This document shows positions 37,166-42,201 of a DNA stretch of 42,201 nucleotides, one piece after another. Numbering within the stretch: the first letter of the stretch is position 1; the number at the start of each line of letters is the position of its first letter. Origin of the DNA: a virus; the IMG/VR virus record IMGVR_UViG_3300020034_000039, positions 1-42,201 of that record. One strand, given 5' to 3'. A program made the translations under genes and the position numbers. The notes below the pieces were generated by a model. That model was given only the letters and a program-made list of their open reading frames with translations, did not search any database and was not told the DNA's origin.

Positions 37166-37381
37166 TCACACCGTTTTCGGACGCACCCATTGATGCCCCA
37201 GCGCAATCGCCAGTGGAATCACGATCAATTCGGTTATCTCTTGGGCTAGTGCGGGAAGGTGATTGAAATTGGCGAAGATGGCGTGATGAAACTCGCCGTT
37301 GTGGTTATAAAGCAGGGTTAGGGCGATCCAAAGCCCGGCGATGATCTTGGTGAGGATTGGAAAGGACGCGAGCCAGCGCAT
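37166..37381 (-). CDS. Two-span membrane protein, 71 aa
   Basis: Two hydrophobic segments (ILTKIIAGLWIALTLLYN and ITELIVIPLAIALGHQWV) flank a polar loop, and both ends are basic. Size and topology fit a class II holin, but it lies 22 kb from the endolysin, in the string of small genes upstream of terL. The adjacent gene starts 2 bp after its stop. Alternative roles are membrane anchoring of replication or exclusion. Confidence 0.6.
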   Translation of the reverse strand: MRWLASFPILTKIIAGLWIALTLLYNHNGEFHHAIFANFNHLPALAQEITELIVIPLAIALGHQWVRPKTV

Positions 37382-37389
37382 AGAGCCTC

Positions 37390-37662
37390 CTAGATTCGAC
37401 GGATGGCTAACCGACTGACCACAACAATTGCGCCATCCTCAAATTCGACCTGGATTCTGGAGGATGCCGTGCGATCTGGGTTGACGACACGGCATCTCTG
37501 CCCTTTGCGCCCCATCACGTCCCAAAAGAGGTAGTGAGGGAAGGGTTTCGGAGTGCTTTCCGTTGGGGTTTGAGCGGCCCCCAACTTCAGCATACCGCCC
37601 TTAAATATACGGTCTACCTGCTTCTCTTCGCTACTCCTATCCCGCCGCAGCATCCTTTTCAT
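37390..37662 (-). CDS. Unknown basic protein, 90 aa
   Basis: ATG 37662 overlaps the preceding TGA (ATGA); the long frame to 37791 overlaps the upstream gene and is rejected. The N-terminus is basic (MKRMLRRDRSSEEKQVDRI). The C-terminal half is beta-rich and looks SH3-like (GRKGQRCRVVNPDRTASS, RIQVEFEDGAIVVVSR). Function unknown. Confidence 0.6.
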   Translation of the reverse strand: MKRMLRRDRSSEEKQVDRIFKGGMLKLGAAQTPTESTPKPFPHYLFWDVMGRKGQRCRVVNPDRTASSRIQVEFEDGAIVVVSRLAIRRI

Positions 37663-37973
37663 GTTTTCAGGGTCTCTTTGCCTTCCTTCATCACACATGG
37701 AAGGCACAGTATTCGCGTTGGGAACGCTTGCCGCGCCTTCCACGCCTCCTGCGTGGACGGTGACATCCAAACCAACGCTCCGCACTCGCATTGGACCTGT
37801 TTGGAGCCTTCGACTCCGCCATGATCGGGGCCACAGATGATGATTATCTCTTCGTCATCGGGCATATCGTCTGTGCTTTTCAGCCGTCCCTCTTCGATGG
37901 CTTTCCTCAGCGCGGCGTGCAGCTCGGGCCGCTCCCGCAGAATCTTCCTTATCGCCTCACGTTCGGTTGGCAT
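37659..37973 (-). CDS. Zinc-binding protein, 104 aa
   Basis: An N-terminal helical region (EREAIRKILRERPELHAALRK) is followed by an acidic patch and two Cys pairs (CECG and CLPC) 20 residues apart, a treble-clef-like site. It overlaps the next gene by ATGA. It is one of the many small zinc proteins of this module. Role unknown. Confidence 0.65.
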   Translation of the reverse strand: MPTEREAIRKILRERPELHAALRKAIEEGRLKSTDDMPDDEEIIIICGPDHGGVEGSKQVQCECGALVWMSPSTQEAWKARQAFPTRILCLPCVMKEGKETLKT

Positions 37974-37994
37974 TTTTGAAACTCCTCGTGTTCT

Positions 37995-38099
37995 CTACGC
38001 CGGGTCGCCAAGCTCCATCCGCCGCAGATTGCCGGACTCGATCACAACAATCAAAACGCTACGCATTTCTGAATCCATATTGAGCATCGCTGCGATCAT
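37995..38099 (-). CDS. Small coupled ORF, 34 aa
   Basis: ATG 38099 has AAAGGG upstream and overlaps the stop of the 22-aa membrane peptide (ATGA). The peptide reads MIAAMLNMDSEMRSVLIVVI, then ESGNLRRMELGDPA, with one hydrophobic patch. Position and coupling support it; function unknown. Confidence 0.45.
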   Translation of the reverse strand: MIAAMLNMDSEMRSVLIVVIESGNLRRMELGDPA

Positions 38100-38164
38100 T
38101 TTTGCCCTTTCATAATCCCGCAGACAACAACGTAAACGATCCACACTATGAGACCAATCATCAT
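38096..38164 (-). CDS. Micro membrane peptide, 22 aa
   Basis: ATG 38164 overlaps the upstream TGA, and the stop overlaps the next ATG. The peptide is one hydrophobic span (MMIGLIVWIVYVVVCGI) with a basic tail (MKGQK). Such micro-proteins can be holin-like or toxin-like. With no ribosome site of its own visible, it would depend on coupling. Low but real evidence. Confidence 0.42.
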   Translation of the reverse strand: MMIGLIVWIVYVVVCGIMKGQK

Positions 38165-38331
38165 CGCTTGCATACCTCATCTACTCCCATTGAAAGAATC
38201 TCGATGTTCGGCGGCAAATCGAGTGCGTCATGGATGATACGAATGAGCGAGAGCGGCGTTAAATATCCGGCCTCGCTGTTCCATTCATCCGTGATGACCA
38301 TGACCACCTTCCACTTCTTCTTTTTCGGCAT
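38161..38331 (-). CDS. Small Lys-rich protein, 56 aa
   Basis: ATG 38331 has GGAAAGGG upstream, overlapping the end of the previous gene by 47 bp. The product begins MPKKKKWKVVMVITDEWN and has a helical end with PPNIEILSMGVDEV. Unknown function. The longer frame to 38400 is rejected because it reads the previous gene in another frame without a ribosome site. Confidence 0.55.
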   Translation of the reverse strand: MPKKKKWKVVMVITDEWNSEAGYLTPLSLIRIIHDALDLPPNIEILSMGVDEVCKR

Positions 38332-38680
38332 CCCTTTCCTCCTCGGCGGGTTCGTCCAGCTTGGCTTTCTTGTTGGCTCTGCGGGTCTCGACCACGGCAA
38401 CTTTCACCTGATCCTCCCGCCAGCGGCGAAACAACTCTTCGTCCTCGGCGTTCTGCGGTCGGCGTCTCCACTGCTGGTAGGACTTGCGTTGCTCCGGTGT
38501 GCTGGGCTTGTAGCAGTAGCGGCATACCACATGATCGCGGCGGCTGCGTCCGTATTCCTTGCGCTTCTTCGTGCACTCGGGGCTACAGCAAATAGCATCC
38601 CACCTGCGCTCCGGTGGAATCTCCTTTTTGCAAACCACGCAATGCATCCGTACCCCGCTGTAGTCGTCTGTTCTGCTCAC
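38285..38680 (-). CDS. Double zinc-ribbon protein, 131 aa
   Basis: GTG 38680 overlaps the stop of the upstream membrane peptide. The product has CVVC, CCSPEC and CRYC clusters in the first 60 residues, giving one FCS- or MYM-like knuckle plus a ribbon, then a basic helix and an acidic Glu/Lys-rich tail ending in GHGHHG. It probably binds nucleic acid or protein through the zinc part. Function unknown. Confidence 0.65.
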   Translation of the reverse strand: MSRTDDYSGVRMHCVVCKKEIPPERRWDAICCSPECTKKRKEYGRSRRDHVVCRYCYKPSTPEQRKSYQQWRRRPQNAEDEELFRRWREDQVKVAVVETRRANKKAKLDEPAEEERDAEKEEVEGGHGHHG

Positions 38681-38763
38681 CTTTTCCGTCCCTTCACGTC
38701 AAGTATTCCGTTTACAACACCCACCACAACTCCGGCCAACAACAACGCTAAAAAGATAATCAC
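38677..38763 (-). CDS. Mini membrane peptide, 28 aa
   Basis: GTG 38763 overlaps the RusA stop as GTGA, and the end overlaps the next gene's GTG as GTGA, an exact fit for a coupled gene. The peptide is a hydrophobic span (VIIFLALLLAGVVVGVVNGI) with a basic tail (LDVKGRKR). It is the second micro membrane protein in this string. Function unknown. Confidence 0.55.
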   Translation of the reverse strand: MIIFLALLLAGVVVGVVNGILDVKGRKR

Positions 38764-39200
38764 TCGTCCTCCATTCGGGTCACAAAATACTCGGTTCGCG
38801 GGTTGGTTCTCTCGTCTTTGTGGACGACACACTTGCTATGCTCGCCGTCCACGGCGGCGTCGGAATGGATCGCTCCGCAATGCACTAGAGCATCCAGACC
38901 GCACTTCCAAAAATTGTCGAAGTCTCCGCGTCCTTTCGGCGGTAGATACACGTCGATGCGGACTCCGTAGTGAACCTTGCGGCGTTCGGCGTCGGTCGCT
39001 GGAGACACGGTGCGGCCTCGCGCAAAGATGGCTACCGCCTCGTAGTACGCTCTTGCCTCCTTGGTGAGTTTGAATCCTAAATGCAAAGAGCTATCGCGTC
39101 CCACATACTTACAGGGTTTCTTGTAATGATTTCCAGATATAGGCACAAGGTGGGGAACCGTAAAAGCTACAACTTTTTCGATATTGGTAGACAGAACCAT
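38760..39200 (-). CDS. rusA: RusA-family Holliday junction resolvase, 146 aa
   Basis: The signature RGDFDNFWKCGLDALVHCGA then IHSDAAVD (residues 91-118) matches RusA, with Asp93, Asp95 and Asp114 as candidate metal ligands. RusA homodimers cut four-way junctions and resolve recombination or replication intermediates. It is the first gene of the minus-strand string leading to terL. ATG 39200 has no ribosome site and lies next to a promoter-like stretch, so the mRNA may be leaderless. A second junction nuclease is encoded at 9399-9944. Confidence 0.88.
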   Translation of the reverse strand: MVLSTNIEKVVAFTVPHLVPISGNHYKKPCKYVGRDSSLHLGFKLTKEARAYYEAVAIFARGRTVSPATDAERRKVHYGVRIDVYLPPKGRGDFDNFWKCGLDALVHCGAIHSDAAVDGEHSKCVVHKDERTNPRTEYFVTRMEDE

Positions 39201-39224
39201 TGAATATAAATATAACTATACATT
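39188..39224. promoter_or_regulatory. Compact divergent promoter between rusA and RHH gene
   Basis: The two divergent starts (39200 minus, 39225 plus) are only 24 bp apart. On the plus strand TAGACA (39188-39193), 17 bp and TATAAC (39211-39216) form a good promoter ending about 8 bp before the ATG. On the minus strand TATATT-like sequence ends just before the rusA ATG, and the TATAGTTAT motif of the early leaders appears in it. Both genes lack ribosome sites, fitting leaderless transcripts. An RHH dimer could bind here. Confidence 0.65.
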
Positions 39225-39464
39225 ATGAGCCTAAGAAAACAACCACGAAAAGCAGGTCATGGGACGGGGCAGGTCAGCCTGAAGACTGAGGGCCATGTCA
39301 TTCAGACCATCCGCATGAGAGTGGAAGATAACAACAAAGTTCGACGTGCGGCTGAGTTGGCCGATATGTCAATAAACTCCTGGGCTGCGGATGCGCTCCG
39401 CGAAGCCGCAACCTTGGCACTCACAAAGAAAAGGACAACAAAAAATGGCAAAGCCAGCTCCTAA
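39225..39464 (+). CDS. Ribbon-helix-helix protein, 79 aa
   Basis: A basic N-terminus is followed by HVIQTIRMRVEDNNKVRRAA and a helix ending SINSWAADALREAATL, an RHH/Arc-type fold (beta strand TIRMRV, then two helices). It heads the plus-strand replication operon and probably autoregulates from the adjacent promoter. Downstream lies the paralogue of the coiled-coil protein found next to the other RHH gene (10383-10562). A start at 39225 without a ribosome site suggests leaderless translation. Confidence 0.75.
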   Translation: MSLRKQPRKAGHGTGQVSLKTEGHVIQTIRMRVEDNNKVRRAAELADMSINSWAADALREAATLALTKKRTTKNGKASS

Positions 39465-39633
39465 GCAGAACGTTCAACTTCAGGGATTCTCCCTCTCTCA
39501 GCCCATTGCCGATCCTCGCAATGAGTTGTTTTACCTACTTGGATATCTCCGTGGCCGCGACGCCGATACTTCGGTACGCATCGCGGAGCTCGTCATCGAA
39601 CTTTTACCCCCGCCCCAGCCGGAGGTTGAATAA
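39445..39633 (+). CDS. Unknown small protein, 62 aa
   Basis: ATG 39445 with AAAGGA upstream overlaps the RHH gene by 20 bp; the frame from 39391 overlaps it further without a site. The product has a basic/Gln-rich start (MAKPAPKQNVQLQGFSLS) and a helical half (ELFYLLGYLRGRDADTSVRI). The stop overlaps the next ATG (TAATG). Function unknown. Confidence 0.6.
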   Translation: MAKPAPKQNVQLQGFSLSQPIADPRNELFYLLGYLRGRDADTSVRIAELVIELLPPPQPEVE

Positions 39634-39917
39634 TGGCGACTATTGACGAACGACTCGAAAAACTAGCTCGCTCTCTCGAAACCTTGGAACAGACAGAGAC
39701 TCGCCACAATGAAGCTGCCGATAACCGAATGACCCGAATCGAAAATGATCTGGGTACGCTTGTCCGAACTGTCAATGACTTGGGCCAGACTGTAAATGGC
39801 TTGGCTTTGACCCTGAAGCGGATCGGAAAGTTTGCAATGGTGATCGCCCGTATTCATGAAGATGAACTAGCCTCCCACAGTAAACGCCTGGAAGCGTTAG
39901 AAGCGGAGTTTGAATAA
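39633..39917 (+). CDS. Coiled-coil protein, paralogue of 10189-10386
   Basis: This 94-aa protein is all-helical with heptads (MATIDERLEKLARSLETLEQ and following). Its C-terminal IGKFAMVIARIHEDELASH segment matches the protein at 10189-10386. The longer N-terminus here adds two coiled-coil repeats (VRTVNDLGQTVNGLALTLKR). Starts and stops overlap neighbours by TAATG. It may oligomerise or partner with the RHH protein. Unknown role. Confidence 0.72.
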   Translation: MATIDERLEKLARSLETLEQTETRHNEAADNRMTRIENDLGTLVRTVNDLGQTVNGLALTLKRIGKFAMVIARIHEDELASHSKRLEALEAEFE

Positions 39918-40219
39918 TGTCAACATCGCTCTACAGAACAGACGGGACAATCGTTCCCATTGCTCCCTCTGGCGTTCGTTGGACGCTGGAGGAGTTGCAG
40001 GGTCTAGTCGGCGGCTACATCGAGACCGTTAGCACCATCGACGGGCGAATTATGATCGTCAACGAAGAGGGCAAGATTCAAAAGCCCATGCTGCCGCTCA
40101 ACATCGAAGCAACGCGCATCTACCGTCACGGTCGCGTCGATCCGATTGTCGGCCCTGCCGTCGTTGTTGATAGCCTTCAGGAGTTGAACGCGCCGGAGGA
40201 GGATGAGGATGAAGGATAG
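39917..40219 (+). CDS. DUF3846-like protein, 100 aa
   Basis: The segment LQGLVGGYIETVSTIDGRIM, followed by IVNEEGKI, PLNIEATRIYR and DPIVGPAVVVDS, matches the pattern of DUF3846, a small domain common in phages and mobile elements. The function of that family is unknown. An acidic tail (PEEDEDEG) ends the protein. It is tightly coupled in the RepA operon. Confidence 0.7.
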   Translation: MSTSLYRTDGTIVPIAPSGVRWTLEELQGLVGGYIETVSTIDGRIMIVNEEGKIQKPMLPLNIEATRIYRHGRVDPIVGPAVVVDSLQELNAPEEDEDEG

Positions 40220-40466
40220 TGCGAGACCTATTGACCATTGGGACGATTACTTAACGCGCATACCGGGGTCTGGGATAGTCGCACTTGGCGATAAATCTTT
40301 AGAGCGCGTGTGCGCGCACACCTTCTTGATGGGTATGCACGCTGGGCTAAATTATTTATGCGACAACGCCGCTCTTGATGAAGATTTTCTTGAGCGAATA
40401 GAGTCTCTTCAGAAGGATACTTTGGAGGATGCGGAAAAGTTATATGCGATTTGGAGGCGTGGATAA
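40203..40466 (+). CDS. Unknown helical protein, 87 aa
   Basis: The start overlaps the previous gene by 17 bp and has GAGGATGAGG upstream; a second ATG lies at 40209. The product is helical with SLERVCAHTFLMGMHAGLNY and a charged C-terminus. Its stop overlaps the RepA start (TAATG), so it may set the rate of RepA translation. No family recognised. Confidence 0.6.
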   Translation: MRMKDSARPIDHWDDYLTRIPGSGIVALGDKSLERVCAHTFLMGMHAGLNYLCDNAALDEDFLERIESLQKDTLEDAEKLYAIWRRG

Positions 40467-41413
40467 TGTCGATCTTCGATGAAGCAGCCCCAATGCCGAT
40501 TAGCGCGGTTGGTGAGCGTTATTGGAATACGGTTGCGACGATGGGGGAGCCTACCGTTGATGAGATTCGGTACATGCACGTCATCTTCGCGCAGACCGGA
40601 TTTCCCTATAGTGAGGTTCCATTTGGACAGCCCTTCCAACGGAGAAATGGAAGTGCTGTCCTTGGTCTCACCCCTGGGTATTTGATGAACCCCCTGACGC
40701 GGCGGCTTGAGCTTCAGGGGTTGCCTTACGGCTCGATCCCGCGCCTCTTGATGATTCACATTTGCAACGAAGCGAAGCGTACCAGCAAGAGAAGTATTGA
40801 CATGAATCGAAGCGTGACAAAGTTTCTGAAGGACGATCTTTTAATTAGTCCTTCAGGTGGCGTGAGAGGGGGTTTGACAGCGTTCAAAAAGCAGATGAAC
40901 CGGGTCGCGGCTACGCCTATGACTATCGGCCTGAACTATCTTACTGGCCGGGGTGGTCGTGGGGCCGCGACGTTCAAGCCTACCCCTGCGATTGTCGAGT
41001 ACAAAGTTTGGGATGAAGACAGCCTTGTTGACAAACCGATGTGGCATACGGAGGTCACTCTTTCCGAGTCTTTTTTTGATGGGGTTCTTCACCATTCAGT
41101 CCCGCTCGATGATAGGGCGATTCAGGCTTTGCGGAAGTCTCCCCTTCAACTTGATGTCTATTTCAATCTCGCCCAGCGACTTCCACGGATGCGCGGAAAT
41201 GAGGTTCAAAAGATTTCATGGGCGAGATTGAGAGAGCAGATTGGACAGGAGTATGCAGAGTTGAAGATGTTTAGATTCAGATATTTGCAAGCTTTAGAGA
41301 AAGTAAAGCGCGTTTACCCTGATGCGAATATCACCTATAATGCTGATGGTATTGAACTTAGACGTTCAAAACCACCCATCCCATCAAACCTTCTGCTACC
41401 ATTCGGAGAGTAG
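40466..41413 (+). CDS. repA: RepA-family plasmid replication initiator, 315 aa
   Basis: The middle of the protein, GYLMNPLTRRLELQGLPYGS then IPRLLMIHICNEAKRTSKRS and LLISPSGGVRGGLTAFKKQM, matches the plasmid-encoded RepA family (single-strand-independent, iteron-type initiators). ATG 40466 has GGAGGCG upstream; earlier in-frame Met at 40451 lies in the previous gene. Directly downstream are three 20-bp iterons and DnaA boxes, as expected for a RepA target. RepA would bind iterons, melt the origin and recruit the host helicase. This marks the element as a phage-plasmid or a satellite with an episomal state. It is the only clear replication initiator here. Confidence 0.85.
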   Translation: MSIFDEAAPMPISAVGERYWNTVATMGEPTVDEIRYMHVIFAQTGFPYSEVPFGQPFQRRNGSAVLGLTPGYLMNPLTRRLELQGLPYGSIPRLLMIHICNEAKRTSKRSIDMNRSVTKFLKDDLLISPSGGVRGGLTAFKKQMNRVAATPMTIGLNYLTGRGGRGAATFKPTPAIVEYKVWDEDSLVDKPMWHTEVTLSESFFDGVLHHSVPLDDRAIQALRKSPLQLDVYFNLAQRLPRMRGNEVQKISWARLREQIGQEYAELKMFRFRYLQALEKVKRVYPDANITYNADGIELRRSKPPIPSNLLLPFGE

Positions 41414-41415
41414 AG

Positions 41416-41590
41416 TTTTCCACAGAAACCTGTGCATAACCATAAGTTTTCCACGCTGAAACTGAAACCGCGTCATTTCGCGGTTTTTGGAGTTTTCCAC
41501 GCTGAAACTGAAACCGATCCACGCTGAAACTGAAACCGCTTAAAGGAAGCCTGTATTTAACCTGTATTTAGGGTAAAGCCCTGTATCAGG
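41416..41590. other. Iteron-type origin of replication
   Basis: Immediately after repA there are a DnaA-box-like TTTTCCACA (41416-41424) and a perfect DnaA box on the minus strand (TTATGCACA, 41431-41439). Three identical 20-bp iterons CCACGCTGAAACTGAAACCG follow at 41451-41470, 41497-41516 and 41519-41538 (22-bp spacing between the last two). Short repeats CCTGTATTTA lie at 41550-41559 and 41561-41570, with a partial third at 41580. The AT-rich tract 42060-42201 could be an unwinding element but is distant. The arrangement fits a RepA-dependent origin. Confidence 0.85.
41465..41488 (+). terminator. Intrinsic terminator of the repA operon, overlapping iteron 1
   Basis: An 8-bp stem (41465-41472 with 41479-41486) with a 6-nt loop is followed by TT, within GGTTTTTGG. 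The stem shares its left side with the end of the first iteron. RepA binding could therefore influence read-through. Moderate terminator. Confidence 0.6.
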
Positions 41591-41647
41591 GGCGGCGGGG
41601 ATGTGTAAAACCCGCAACCGCCAAAACGCCGCAGCGGAGGAGGATGC

Positions 41648-41935
41648 ATGAAAGACCGGATCGGGAACAAGTTGGAAGTCGGAGACCGGGTTTTGGTGTC
41701 ACTGCCGGAGTCTGCCATCCTGGGCTTCGTCGCGGAAGTGAAGGAAACGGGGATGGTGGCGCGAGTGCGGGGCGGTGGAGCGGACACGGCTCCCGGTCAC
41801 GTCATGGTCTCCTGCGTGATCGCGCTGCCCGTTGACAGCCTCATGGACGCGGTTGCTCAAGCCGTGAAGGTCTACGACCCCTCTAGGGCGTCGGAGCCAT
41901 CAAAAGGTACGCTAGATGCTCCCAAGCCGAACTAA
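41648..41935 (+). CDS. Unknown SH3-like small protein, 95 aa
   Basis: ATG 41648 follows GGAGGAGG. The first 60 residues (NKLEVGDRVLVSLPESAILG, then FVAEVKETGMVARVRGGG) read as a small SH3-like barrel with GDRV and short strands. A Pro/Ser/Lys-rich tail follows. It is an isolated gene between the origin and the right end, transcribed away from repA. Role unknown, possibly plasmid maintenance. Confidence 0.7.
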   Translation: MKDRIGNKLEVGDRVLVSLPESAILGFVAEVKETGMVARVRGGGADTAPGHVMVSCVIALPVDSLMDAVAQAVKVYDPSRASEPSKGTLDAPKPN

Positions 41936-42147
41936 TCGCACCTGAAGCATTGGGAAGCGTTGCCACAGCCTATTCAAAAACTATGAAGACGGCATAAAAC
42001 AGGGTCTCGCGCGTAGGCATAAAGAGCGAACGGGCTTGACAACAGTAAAGTATTGTGTCAAGTAGAGCAGATAAGTAATCCAATCACGTAACAAATAAAT
42101 AAAATAGACAAAGAGAAGAGAAAAATGCTAGCTTAGGAACAGAAAAG
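41936..42147. other. AT-rich right-end region without genes
   Basis: No gene. The first 100 bp are mixed. From about 42035 an inverted CTTGACA...TGTCAAG (42035-42041 and 42056-42062, 14 bp apart) resembles an operator or paired -35 boxes. The same CTTGACA occurs in both arms of the left palindrome. From 42060 the DNA becomes A-rich with no clear promoter. It may be an unwinding or regulatory zone. Confidence 0.55.
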
Positions 42148-42201
42148 TTTTTTATTAAATTTTTCACCTCACCGGGAGAACTGTCAAAATTTAATAAAAA
42201 A
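42148..42201. repeat. AT-only 16-bp inverted repeat ending at the last base
   Basis: Bases 42148-42163 are the exact reverse complement of 42186-42201, with a 22-nt loop. The match ends exactly at the window end, just as the left palindrome begins at base 1. The stem is composed only of A and T, so it could be a terminator-like hairpin, a terminal structure or a coincidence of cut position. If the genome is circular, the two palindromes would lie side by side. Confidence 0.9.

Noticed and set aside
38102-39067. 321-codon plus-strand ORF across the small-gene string
   Set aside because: It is antisense to several coupled minus genes including the clear RusA and zinc-ribbon genes, and has no ribosome site or recognisable domain.
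1-42201. N15-like single protelomerase site explaining both ends
   Set aside because: The left and right palindromes have different sequences, and no protelomerase-like gene was recognised.
1-42201. CRISPR array, insertion sequence, integrase or rRNA genes
   Set aside because: No regularly spaced repeats with unique spacers, no transposase or recombinase motifs, and no rRNA sequence seen. The iterons are only three copies with unequal spacing.

Overview
The window looks like an essentially complete genome of a short-tailed tailed virus (Caudoviricetes, podovirus-like) that also carries a plasmid replicon, so the simplest reading is a phage-plasmid of a Gram-negative-type host. The virion module supports the phage part: large terminase, portal, scaffold, N4-gp56-type major capsid protein, two large alanine/glycine-rich internal proteins, a T7-gp12-like tail protein, tail fibre and endolysin, with no tape-measure or sheath gene. 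The plasmid part is a RepA-family initiator at 40466-41413 followed by three 20-bp iterons and DnaA-box-like sites (41416-41590). I see no integrase, DNA polymerase, primase or RNA polymerase. The host cannot be named from the sequence; the C-terminal domain of the tail fibre resembles domains I associate with Acidobacteriota proteins, which is only a weak hint.

Layout. 1-153 is a perfect 69-bp inverted repeat with a 15-nt loop. 154-4570 (+) is an early-type operon: a stand-alone RFC-like clamp-loader ATPase, a DUF932 protein, unknown small proteins, a secreted protein and a mini membrane protein. Five of these genes are preceded by near-identical copies of a GC-rich leader element. 4593-10562 (-) is an accessory/replication module: DnaJ-type and C2H2 zinc-finger proteins, a winged-helix protein, a Rad50/SbcC-like ATPase, an endonuclease VII homologue and a ribbon-helix-helix (RHH) protein. 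A strong intrinsic terminator (10602-10643) separates it from the late genes.

10668-33104 (-) is the late operon. It runs from the portal at high coordinates down to tail fibre and lysis genes, with start/stop codons mostly overlapping. Two small plus-strand (antisense) modules interrupt it at about 15.1 and 24.6 kb. Each has a good ribosome site, a GTG-started short ORF for a related hydrophobic peptide, and a hairpin. At 33.2-34.6 kb a plus-strand HNH homing-type cassette, including a broken second copy, sits between portal and terminase. 34523-39200 (-) holds the terminase followed upstream by many small translationally coupled genes (zinc ribbons, mini membrane peptides) and a RusA-type resolvase. 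39225-41935 (+) holds an RHH protein, a coiled-coil protein paralogous to one at 10.3 kb, a DUF3846-like protein, RepA and the origin. The window ends in an AT-rich stretch closed by a second perfect inverted repeat (42148-42201), so both window ends coincide exactly with palindromes.

How it fits together (inference): RepA and iterons would maintain the genome as an episome. The clamp-loader-like ATPase, RusA, endonuclease VII and Rad50-like ATPase would modify host replication and resolve replication or recombination intermediates. The long minus-strand block builds the virion and lyses the host.
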